This document shows positions 1-5,885 of a DNA stretch of 10,229 bases, one piece after another (position 1 is the stretch's first letter; each line of letters opens with the position of its first letter). Below the pieces are notes generated by a model, which was not told where the DNA came from, searched no databases, and saw only the letters and a list, made by a program, of their open reading frames with translations. Made by a program: the position numbers and the translations under genes. The stretch comes from Gammaproteobacteria bacterium (lineage in GTDB: Bacteria; Pseudomonadota; Gammaproteobacteria; Pseudomonadales; JAUIKI01): positions 1 through 10,229 of the forward strand of contig JAUIKI010000031.1 in NCBI GenBank assembly GCA_030430875.1, given 5' to 3'.

Positions 1-2
1 CA

Positions 3-365
3 TCAAGATATGCTGGTGGTTTAATCCAGTATATTCGTACTTTTGAGCCAGAAAAATTGGTTGATACATTGATTTGTGGTGCAATTATTGAGGCGCGTTC
101 TTGCGAACGGTTTGCTAAATTAGTCGATAAACTTGATGAGCAATTATCAAAATTCTATCAATCACTATTAAAATCTGAGTCTCGACATTTTCGTGATTAT
201 TTAGCATTGGCAAGAACATATTCCAGTGATGCAATTGATGATCGCATTGACTTTTTTCTTAATGAGGAGCAATCGCTGATTTTAGCGGATGACTTTGAAT
301 TTCGGTTTCATTCAGGTGTTCCAGTTGAGTCGGTGGAATGTATTAAGGCTGAAGTGGAAAGTTAG
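3..365 (+). CDS. miaE: tRNA-(ms2io6A37) hydroxylase MiaE, C-terminal part (5' end outside window)
   Basis: MiaE is a cytoplasmic non-haem diiron monooxygenase that hydroxylates the isopentenyl group of 2-methylthio-N6-isopentenyladenosine at position 37 of tRNAs reading UNN codons. The open frame enters from the left edge (first whole codon at 3, reading SRYAGGLIQYIRTFEPEKLV), so the methionine at 57 is internal and not a start. The family signature IEARSCERFAKL, with a metal-ligand Glu, is followed by SESRHFRDYL, which carries the Glu-x2-His pair of the second ligand set. Near the end is FRFHSGVP, a typical MiaE C-terminal motif. The visible part is about 120 codons, roughly the C-terminal half. 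The gene ends in TAG at 363-365 and overlaps the end of the opposing lpxH by 23 nt. Identification rests on remembered family motifs and is strong; nothing upstream can be seen. Confidence 0.93.
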   Translation, partial: SRYAGGLIQYIRTFEPEKLVDTLICGAIIEARSCERFAKLVDKLDEQLSKFYQSLLKSESRHFRDYLALARTYSSDAIDDRIDFFLNEEQSLILADDFEFRFHSGVPVESVECIKAEVES

Positions 366-1071
366 AGAGATGAAATTGGTTATCGTTGTGTGCTAGATAC
401 CAACCTGCTATATCCCAATCACCCAGCACAATACGTTGTCCGGTTCCTTGTCTTGTTAAAACATTATGAATATCTGGTCGATGTGTATGACCATGAATAA
501 GTGTGTTTGCATTATGAGCTTCCATGACTTGAATAGCTTCGCTGGGTGTTGCATCCGTGATTGAGAGTGGTGTTTGCTTGCCACTCATCTTGCTTGCTTC
601 TCGAAGCATAGTTGACATTTGTAAGCGTTCAGCAAGGGGTTTCTTAAGCATCATTTGTTGCCAGTTGGGGTCTCGTGCAATCTTCCGAAAAGCCATGTAG
701 CGCTCATCTTGCGTGCATAAGCTATCACCATGCATCAGCAAGACTGTTTGGTTATTCAATTGTAGAGTGAAAATATCAGGTAGTAAGGTACATTTTGCGT
801 TGTTAGCAAACTCGTTGCCTATTAAGAAATCACGATTGCCATGCATGATAAAGGTTTTAACGTTGTGTGCAGCTAATGAGTTTAGTAATGCGATAACGCT
901 ATCAATTAAGGGGGATGTGTAATCATCTCCAACCCACACCTCGAAGAAATCACCTAAGATGTATAGCTCATTTGCTTTGTATGCTTTTTCTTCGATAAAC
1001 CAGGCAAATGAGTTGAATAAGTCAGATCGATTTTCATCAAGGTGCAGGTCAGAGATGAATAACGTAGTCAT
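343..1071 (-). CDS. lpxH: UDP-2,3-diacylglucosamine diphosphatase LpxH
   Basis: LpxH hydrolyses UDP-2,3-diacylglucosamine to lipid X and UMP, the fourth step of lipid A synthesis, at the cytoplasmic face of the inner membrane. The 242-residue protein carries the full calcineurin-like metallophosphatase set: D8-x-H10, GDFFE with D41, GNRD with N79 and D81, H114 in MHGDS, and GHTH with H195 and H197. These fall at the same residue numbers as the dimanganese ligands of E. coli LpxH (240 aa), which supports both the function and the chosen ATG start. There is no signal peptide. The start has no clear Shine-Dalgarno sequence. The gene lies 65 nt downstream of the cyclophilin gene on the same strand and may be cotranscribed with it; its 3' end overlaps miaE. 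The identification is very secure. Confidence 0.97.
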   Translation of the reverse strand: MTTLFISDLHLDENRSDLFNSFAWFIEEKAYKANELYILGDFFEVWVGDDYTSPLIDSVIALLNSLAAHNVKTFIMHGNRDFLIGNEFANNAKCTLLPDIFTLQLNNQTVLLMHGDSLCTQDERYMAFRKIARDPNWQQMMLKKPLAERLQMSTMLREASKMSGKQTPLSITDATPSEAIQVMEAHNANTLIHGHTHRPDIHNVLTRQGTGQRIVLGDWDIAGWYLAHNDNQFHLSNFPLQP

Positions 1072-1104
1072 AAGACAGTTTACATGAAATAGTTAGTTGT
1101 TCTC

Positions 1105-1130
1105 TGTGCTTGTTGCTAGTTAGCACAAGC
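1105..1130 (-). repeat. Overlapping inverted repeats between the cyclophilin gene and lpxH
   Basis: Two mutually exclusive 6-bp stems can be drawn in the 65-nt gap: GCTTGT (1108-1113) with ACAAGC (1125-1130), or TGTGCT (1105-1110) with AGCACA (1122-1127). Neither is followed by a T-run on the - strand, so this is not a standard intrinsic terminator. It could reduce or modulate read-through into lpxH, or be chance. Only the base pairing is seen; any function is inference. Confidence 0.3.
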
Positions 1131-1136
1131 CAATGA

Positions 1137-1727
1137 TTAATCTATTATTTCAATAGACTCAATGATCACGTTGTCGACTGGTACATCTTGATGAAAGCTG
1201 CGAGTCGTTGTTGGGACAGTGCTGATTTTATCAATAACATCTATACCATCGGTTACTTGTCCAAAAACAGCGTAACCCCAGCCTTGTGTGTTTTTTGCGC
1301 TGTGATTTAAAAACGCATTATCAGCAGTATTAATGAAAAACTGACTGCTTGCTGAGTGAGGGTCGTTGGTTCTGGCCATGGCTATACTTCCAATTTTATT
1401 GGTCAAGCCATTATCAGCCTCATTTGCAATCGGATCTTTGGTTGATTTTTCTTTCATGCTGGCATCAAAACCACCACCCTGAATCATGAAGTTTTTGATG
1501 ACGCGATGGAAAATTGTATTGTCGTAGAAGCCTTCCTTAACATAACTTAAGAAGTTTTCAACGGTTTTAGGTGCTTTTTCAGCATATAGTTCTAGTGTGA
1601 TTGAGCCTAAGTTTGTGTTGATTTTAACCATGGGGTTTTCCTTAGCAAAACAGTTAGTAAGAAGCATTGATAATATCGCCGTGCAGCACAGTAGCACAGT
1701 AAGCTTTATGGTGAGTTTATTTATCAT
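1137..1727 (-). CDS. ppiB: Cyclophilin-type peptidyl-prolyl cis-trans isomerase with signal peptide
   Basis: Cyclophilins catalyse cis-trans isomerisation of X-Pro bonds and help proteins fold. Residues 33-196 form a complete 164-aa cyclophilin domain, the same length as cytoplasmic E. coli PpiB and very similar to it. It contains FHRVIKNFMIQGGG (catalytic R75, F80, Q83), SSQFFINT (127-134) and GWGYAVFGQV (149-158). Ahead of this are about 28 residues that look like a signal peptide: lysines at 4 and 8, a hydrophobic core, and a possible signal-peptidase I site after Cys-Phe-Ala (26-28). The cysteine at 26 follows Leu-Thr-Asn, a poor lipobox. With the long start the product would be periplasmic. 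The ATG at 1725-1727 has no visible Shine-Dalgarno sequence, whereas the internal ATG at 1629-1631 has a good one, so a cytoplasmic form is possible. lpxH follows on the same strand. Confidence 0.93.
   Translation of the reverse strand: MINKLTIKLTVLLCCTAILSMLLTNCFAKENPMVKINTNLGSITLELYAEKAPKTVENFLSYVKEGFYDNTIFHRVIKNFMIQGGGFDASMKEKSTKDPIANEADNGLTNKIGSIAMARTNDPHSASSQFFINTADNAFLNHSAKNTQGWGYAVFGQVTDGIDVIDKISTVPTTTRSFHQDVPVDNVIIESIEIID
1629..1643 (-). promoter_or_regulatory. Internal ribosome binding site and ATG inside the cyclophilin gene
   Basis: On the - strand AAGGA (1643-1639) stands 7 nt ahead of an in-frame ATG (1631-1629, Met33). This is standard Shine-Dalgarno geometry. Starting here gives a 164-residue protein beginning MVKINTNLG, which lines up with the native N-terminus of cytoplasmic E. 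coli PpiB. The upstream annotated start lacks such a site. The sequence supports a second start; whether it is used is inference. Confidence 0.5.
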
Positions 1728-1740
1728 GTGGCGTTAATTA

Positions 1741-1770
1741 TCAATAATTTTAATGTAAAGACGTTATAAT
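1741..1770 (+). promoter_or_regulatory. Candidate sigma-70 promoter for gltX-cysS
   Basis: A perfect TATAAT lies at 1765-1770, 42 nt ahead of the gltX ATG. A weak -35 match, TCAATA (1741-1746, 3 of 6), sits 18 bp upstream. The region is the 85-bp divergent gap between the cyclophilin gene and gltX, where a promoter is expected. The -10 is convincing; the -35 is not. Confidence 0.5.
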
Positions 1771-1812
1771 ACACGTTCTTTAATAATACGCAAAGGAACA
1801 CGATTCACGCTT

Positions 1813-3234
1813 ATGTCTTCTATGAATAATAAAACACGTTTTGCACCGAGTCCGACGGGATTGATGCATGTTGGCAATTGCCGCACTGCTTTGTTTAATG
1901 TCTTGCTTGCAAAAAAGATGCAAGGGGCATTTGTGTTGCGGATTGAAGACACTGATAGAGTTCGTTCTGAACGTTGCTATGTGGATGCATTGATCGAAGA
2001 TTTAACATGGCTAGGCGTTGAGTGGGAGGAGGGGCCAGGTCGATTGATCGAACAAAGCTATTTTCAATCAGAACGGCTTGATATTTATCAAACCTATTAT
2101 CAACAGTTGATCGAGAAAGGCTTGGTTTATCCTTGTTTTTGTTCCGAAGAAAAATTAAAAATCACGCGTAAGCTTCAGCTTGCGGCGGGCGAGCCACCAA
2201 GATACCCTGGCACTTGTGCGCATCTTTCAAAAGTGGAAGTTGATGCGAAGTATGATCAAGGAGTACATCCAACGTTGCGTTTTCGTGTGCCAAAAGATCA
2301 AGCAGTGGAATTTTTCGATTTGGTGCGTGGTCAGCAGTGTTTTTCAACGAATGATTTGGGTGATTTTATCATCAAAAAAACGGATGGTAGCTCAGCATTC
2401 ATGTATTGCAACGCCATTGATGATGCATTGATGGGGGTGACTCACGTGTTGCGTGGCGAAGATCATTTGACGAATACCCCTAGACAAATATTAATATTGC
2501 AAGCATTGGGATTGCCAATAGCTCAATATGGACATATTTCCATTATTCTGGGTGATGATGGTAAGCCGCTATCAAAACGTAATGGTAGCATGAGTGTGAA
2601 AGACTTACGCGATGAAGGATTTATAGCTCAAGCACTTGTGAATTATTTAGCTAGATTGGGGCATAATTATGCAGATAATCATTATGCTGATCTTGACGGA
2701 TTAGCGGCAGTATTTTCGATTGAAAGCCTGGTGAAATCCCCCGCAAAATTTGATAAAAACCAGTTGTTATATTGGCAAAAAGAGGCAGTAATGGCTGCTT
2801 CAGACGAACAACTATTCACTTGGTTGCAATCAACGTTACAACCAATTGTGCCCAAAGAAAAACAGCTTGATTTTATTCAAGCTATGAAGGCGAATATTGT
2901 GCTGCCAGAAGATGCTAAATTTTGGGCTAGTGTTATTTTCAGTGATGATTTGGTGATGGATGAACAAGCCAATGATGTATTGGTGAATTCGTCCGAGTCA
3001 TTCTTTCAGGTTTGTTGTGAAGCAGTAGAGCTTTATAATGATGACTGGCCAAGTTTTGTTGCTTATGTTAAGGATAAAACTACAATAAAAGGTAAGCAAT
3101 TATTTCAGCCAATTCGTGTGGGATTAACAGGCCAATTGCATGGTCCTGAAATGTTGCATTTATTGCCATTGATTAATCAAGAAAAAATGCTTGAGCGATT
3201 TGCTCGAGCAAAAATATATGCTCGCGGAGAATAG
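1813..3234 (+). CDS. gltX: Glutamyl-tRNA synthetase (class I, GluRS)
   Basis: GluRS attaches glutamate to tRNA-Glu using ATP in the cytoplasm. The 473-residue protein has the class I signatures: APSPTG (11-16) leading into the HIGH-type motif HVGN (19-22), RIEDTD (43-48), and KPLSKR (251-256) as the KMSKS loop. A zinc-binding pattern C108-x-C110-x24-C135-x-H137 matches that of E. coli GluRS. GEDH (215-218) and NTPRQILILQALGLP are also family hallmarks. Features such as CFCSEE, LSKRNGS and an LTGQLHGPE stretch near the C-terminus resemble proteins often annotated as 'glutamate--tRNA ligase 2'; in some bacteria a second GluRS charges tRNA-Gln, but specificity cannot be judged here. AAGGA at 1793-1797 is 15 nt from the ATG, rather far, and no closer start exists in frame. 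cysS follows after 2 nt. Confidence 0.97.
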   Translation: MSSMNNKTRFAPSPTGLMHVGNCRTALFNVLLAKKMQGAFVLRIEDTDRVRSERCYVDALIEDLTWLGVEWEEGPGRLIEQSYFQSERLDIYQTYYQQLIEKGLVYPCFCSEEKLKITRKLQLAAGEPPRYPGTCAHLSKVEVDAKYDQGVHPTLRFRVPKDQAVEFFDLVRGQQCFSTNDLGDFIIKKTDGSSAFMYCNAIDDALMGVTHVLRGEDHLTNTPRQILILQALGLPIAQYGHISIILGDDGKPLSKRNGSMSVKDLRDEGFIAQALVNYLARLGHNYADNHYADLDGLAAVFSIESLVKSPAKFDKNQLLYWQKEAVMAASDEQLFTWLQSTLQPIVPKEKQLDFIQAMKANIVLPEDAKFWASVIFSDDLVMDEQANDVLVNSSESFFQVCCEAVELYNDDWPSFVAYVKDKTTIKGKQLFQPIRVGLTGQLHGPEMLHLLPLINQEKMLERFARAKIYARGE

Positions 3235-3239
3235 CAGTG
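3226..3239 (+). promoter_or_regulatory. cysS ribosome binding site and GTG start inside the gltX-cysS junction
   Basis: GGAGA (3226-3230) lies within the last codons of gltX, 6 nt ahead of a GTG (3237-3239). Only two bases separate the gltX TAG (3232-3234) from this GTG. The next residues, LQIYNSW, align with the N-terminus of E. coli CysS, which fixes GTG as the start. The layout favours translational coupling. Confidence 0.75.
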
Positions 3240-4637
3240 TTACAGATTTATAATAGTTGGAGTCAAAAAAAAGAAGCGTTTAAGCCAAATGAAAATCAGG
3301 TGCGTATGTATGTTTGTGGTATGACCGTTTATGACTATTGTCATGTTGGTCATGCACGCGTCATGATTGCTTTTGATATGGTTTCTCGATTTTTGACAGC
3401 CTTGGGTTTCAATGTGCAGTATGTCAGAAATATCACTGATATCGATGACAAAATTATTAAGCGGGCTAATGAACTTGGTGAGCCATTTCAAGCATTAACC
3501 GAGCGTTTTATTCAAGCAATGCATGAGGACTCTGATCAACTCAATGTCTTGCCGCCTGACGCTGAACCGAGAGCAACTCGTTATATAGAAGACATCATTC
3601 AAATGATCACTCAGTTGATTGAAAAAGGGCATGCCTATGAGGCGAAAAATCATGATGTATATTTCTCGGTTGAAAGTTTTGAATCGTATGGCATGCTGTC
3701 GAAAAAAAAATTAGCTGACTTGCGTGTGGGTGCCCGAGTGGCAGCGGATGAAAGCAAGAAAGATCCATTAGATTTTGTTCTTTGGAAAGCTGCAAAACCA
3801 GATGATCCCAGCTGGGATTCGCCCTGGGGAGCCGGACGTCCAGGATGGCATATTGAATGTTCTGCGATGTCGACAAAATGTTTGGGAGAGTCATTTGATA
3901 TTCATGGTGGTGGAGGTGACTTATTGTTTCCACATCATGAAAATGAAATTGCACAATCTGAAGCAGCGACAAATAAAAAATATGTTAACACCTGGATGCA
4001 TGTTGGTTTTGTTCAGATTAATGATGAAAAAATGTCAAAGTCACTCGGAAATTTTTTCACAATTCGAGATGTGTTGACCCGTTATAATCCTGAAGTGTTA
4101 CGCTATTTTATTTTATCTAGCCACTATCGCAGTCCATTGAACTATTCTGATGATCAATTAAACTCAGCTCATCATGCTTTGGAGCGGTTCTATTCTGCTT
4201 TGCGTTCGTTTGATGCAGTTAAACCAATAGAAAATTCAGAAAGTTCCTATTCTAAAACGTTTTTTCTGGCTATGCAGGACGACTTCAATACACCAGAAGC
4301 GTTAGCCGTGCTATTTGCTTTGGTGAAAGACCTTAATAAGCTGATTGGTCAAGATGACATGAAAGCTAGGCAGTTAGCGAGTGAATTAAAATATCTTGCA
4401 AGCATTTTAGGGTTGTTATATCAAACACCTGAACAATTTTTGCAAACTCGAGGTCAAGCTGATATTGATGTTTCCGCTATTGAAGCATTGATTCTAAAGA
4501 GAGAAACAGCTCGTGCTGATAAAGATTGGGCATTAGCTGACGATGTTCGCAAACAACTATCTGATATGAATATAGTCCTTGAAGATTCTCAAGAAGGAAC
4601 CAAGTGGCGTCGTGGTAATTCATTCGAAACTGAATGA
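3237..4637 (+). CDS. cysS: Cysteinyl-tRNA synthetase (class I, CysRS)
   Basis: CysRS charges tRNA-Cys with cysteine in the cytoplasm. The 466-residue protein (E. coli 461) shows MYVCGMTVYDYCHVGHAR with zinc ligand C27 and HVGH (36-39) as the HIGH motif. The other zinc ligands C208 (in WHIECSAMS), H233 and E237 (in FPHHENEIAQSEA) are all present, as is KMSKSLGNF (265-273), the KMSKS loop. The DALR-type helical tRNA-binding domain occupies roughly residues 335-400, followed by a C-terminal region containing KRETARADKDWALADDVRKQL. The start is GTG, with a ribosome site inside the end of gltX, so the two synthetases form one transcription unit. The gene contains runs of eight A (3265-3272) and nine A (3702-3710), both in frame as lysine codons. 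The identification is very secure. Confidence 0.98.
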   Translation: MLQIYNSWSQKKEAFKPNENQVRMYVCGMTVYDYCHVGHARVMIAFDMVSRFLTALGFNVQYVRNITDIDDKIIKRANELGEPFQALTERFIQAMHEDSDQLNVLPPDAEPRATRYIEDIIQMITQLIEKGHAYEAKNHDVYFSVESFESYGMLSKKKLADLRVGARVAADESKKDPLDFVLWKAAKPDDPSWDSPWGAGRPGWHIECSAMSTKCLGESFDIHGGGGDLLFPHHENEIAQSEAATNKKYVNTWMHVGFVQINDEKMSKSLGNFFTIRDVLTRYNPEVLRYFILSSHYRSPLNYSDDQLNSAHHALERFYSALRSFDAVKPIENSESSYSKTFFLAMQDDFNTPEALAVLFALVKDLNKLIGQDDMKARQLASELKYLASILGLLYQTPEQFLQTRGQADIDVSAIEALILKRETARADKDWALADDVRKQLSDMNIVLEDSQEGTKWRRGNSFETE

Positions 4638-4760
4638 AGTTTTTGCGCTAATAAGGAGGCTATGTAAGAAAAAAACAGGGGGAGCACTAATATTTCGATA
4701 CAGAATATGGGCGACTTTAAATTACCTGACAATTTTTCACGATGTCTATCGCTTGCATTC

Positions 4761-4799
4761 GGAGCATGCCCCAATCGACTCAAGGTTGGAGTATGCTCC
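4761..4799. repeat. 14-bp imperfect hairpin between convergent cysS and unknown gene
   Basis: The left arm GGAGCATGCCCCAA (4761-4774) pairs with the right arm TTGGAGTATGCTCC (4786-4799) with one G-T pair and one C-A mismatch, around an 11-nt loop. It lies between two genes that converge, 12 nt beyond the stop of the - strand gene. Neither side has a true T-run, so it is not a textbook intrinsic terminator. It may define transcript ends in both directions or be a copy of a dispersed palindromic repeat. The remainder of the gap (4638-4760) shows no gene I can support. Confidence 0.55.
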
Positions 4800-4810
4800 T
4801 TATAATCAAC

Positions 4811-5467
4811 TTAGAGAATTAATTCAAAGGTATTGGTTTCCACTACGAATACATCGCCCTGACCTTTATGGAATAACAGTCTTATAGTACCTGTTACTGA
4901 GCCATCTAATTGCGATTTATTCATAACTAGTGGATAGACCCACTGACTACCATTCCACTCCTGTTTTTGGTTCATGCCTTTTACTATAAGTTGTATCAGA
5001 CCTAATTTGAATGCACCTAAAGAACCAGGAAGATCACCGCCATTTGCTGTAATGCGATGCTCTTGGCCAGACTTTCTTGAATAGATGGTTGCCTTGTAAG
5101 GTACGCTCGTGCTTGTATGATAGTAAGAGTTAAAAAGGCTGCCTGGCCAATCAAATAACCATAAATCTAATTTATGCTGGTTGCTATTGGGCTTTAATGA
5201 ATAAATAGTACTGTAGCTATTTGTAGACGTTACTGACCAATTTGATGAAGGATTAATTGTAAAATTTAGGAAGACTTTATCACCTGGTTGAACGTAAGAA
5301 GCACCTAAGGATTGGACGCTTTTAACAGTGGCATAGAACCCGTAAGATTCAGGTTTCGTTGCTAATGCTAGTGCTCCACGACCTGTTTGACTCAGTGCTA
5401 GGCTTGAAAATAGGCATAAGATGATTGCCGTTGAGATGAGTGAAAAGTACCTTTTGATATGTTCCAT
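4811..5467 (-). CDS. Unrecognised secreted protein, probably beta-rich
   Basis: I do not recognise this 218-residue protein. It begins with a clear Sec signal peptide: K5 and R6, a hydrophobic stretch at about 8-25, and a signal-peptidase I site after Ala-Leu-Ser (24-26), before Gln-Thr-Gly. The mature part of about 192 residues has no cysteine and no further membrane segment. It is rich in Ser, Asn, Tyr and Trp, with alternating hydrophobic stretches (such as KVFLNFTIN, KLDLWLFDW, TIRLLFHK and VFVVETNTFELIL) that suggest a beta-sandwich in the periplasm or outside the cell. The ATG is preceded by GGAG at a 9-nt spacing. It lies 95 nt downstream of mlaB on the same strand and may have its own promoter there. 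A link to Mla function is only positional. It is very probably a real gene, with function unknown. Confidence 0.8.
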   Translation of the reverse strand: MEHIKRYFSLISTAIILCLFSSLALSQTGRGALALATKPESYGFYATVKSVQSLGASYVQPGDKVFLNFTINPSSNWSVTSTNSYSTIYSLKPNSNQHKLDLWLFDWPGSLFNSYYHTSTSVPYKATIYSRKSGQEHRITANGGDLPGSLGAFKLGLIQLIVKGMNQKQEWNGSQWVYPLVMNKSQLDGSVTGTIRLLFHKGQGDVFVVETNTFELIL

Positions 5468-5532
5468 TAGTTTATTCTCCAGTGCTTTTTAATTGATTAA
5501 TATCGTGCTGTTGTAAAAATCTTAGCGTGTTC

Positions 5533-5562
5533 AGTCTATCGTAGTTAGGTGTTGAATATCAA
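5533..5562 (-). promoter_or_regulatory. Possible promoter for the unknown secreted gene
   Basis: On the - strand TTGATA (5562-5557, 5 of 6 to the -35 consensus) is followed after 18 bp by TAGACT (5538-5533, 4 of 6 to the -10). A small palindrome, GTTGA-ATA-TCAAC (5551-5563), overlaps the -35 and the last base of the mlaB stop codon. It could be an operator or a weak transcript-end hairpin. The match is modest and the region is AT-rich. Confidence 0.28.
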
Positions 5563-5883
5563 CTAATGATTCTCAAGTGTGGAGATGCCATTGACGCCAA
5601 TGACAAAGCCACTGACAAGTGCAATACCGGCAAGTTTAGATGGCGTATTGATGAAAGTGACTTGTTTTTCTTGTTGTCGCGCGCAGCGCAGCCATTTTAA
5701 TAAAATGGCTAGGCCAACACTGCTAACTTGTTTGACGTGATGCAGGTCAATGTAAAAGCGTTTGGGTGCATGGTCAATCAGCTCTTTGCCGGTAATGATT
5801 AGTTCGGACGCATGTTCAAAATTAAGATCGCCATACAGCACTAGTCGATCAGGATCTGAAACTTTTATTTTTGTATCGGACAT
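5563..5883 (-). CDS. mlaB: Mla system STAS-domain subunit MlaB
   Basis: MlaB is the small cytoplasmic STAS protein that binds the MlaF ATPase and is needed for activity and stability of the inner-membrane MlaFEDB complex. The 106-residue product has the STAS layout: a first strand and LVLYGDLNFEHA (14-25), then FYIDLHHVKQVSSVGLAILLKWL (43-65), then a strand KQVTFINTPS and a final helix. The conserved loop that contains Thr52 in E. coli MlaB (DTGG) reads SSVG here, with Ser55 at the equivalent position, so a hydroxyl side chain is kept. It is the last mla gene, starting 2 nt after the mlaC stop, so it is very likely cotranscribed. The family diverges quickly, and the assignment relies partly on the operon position. 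Confidence 0.92.
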   Translation of the reverse strand: MSDTKIKVSDPDRLVLYGDLNFEHASELIITGKELIDHAPKRFYIDLHHVKQVSSVGLAILLKWLRCARQQEKQVTFINTPSKLAGIALVSGFVIGVNGISTLENH

Positions 5884-5885
5884 TA

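Noticed and set aside
3607..3972. A 121-codon - strand frame inside cysS
   Set aside because: It is fully antisense to a gene with complete CysRS motifs, and its translation has no recognisable pattern. It is a shadow frame.
4653..4667. A perfect AAGGAGG followed by ATG-TAA just after cysS, like a start-stop minimal ORF or the start of a decayed gene
   Set aside because: The spacing to the ATG is only 2 nt, the next codon is a stop, and no longer frame downstream gives recognisable protein. It is probably a chance purine run.
4707..4805. A 32-codon + strand frame after cysS
   Set aside because: It has no ribosome site, no recognisable sequence, and its end coincides with the hairpin arm, so it looks non-coding.
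4638..4810. Possible mobile element, CRISPR or RNA gene in the gap between cysS and the unknown gene
   Set aside because: Apart from one hairpin there are no repeated units, no transposase remnants and no tRNA-like fold. One palindrome alone does not support such a call.
4579..4887. A 102-codon + strand frame across the cysS end, the gap and the unknown gene's 3' end
   Set aside because: It begins inside cysS in another frame and continues antisense to the secreted gene, with no ribosome site or family resemblance.
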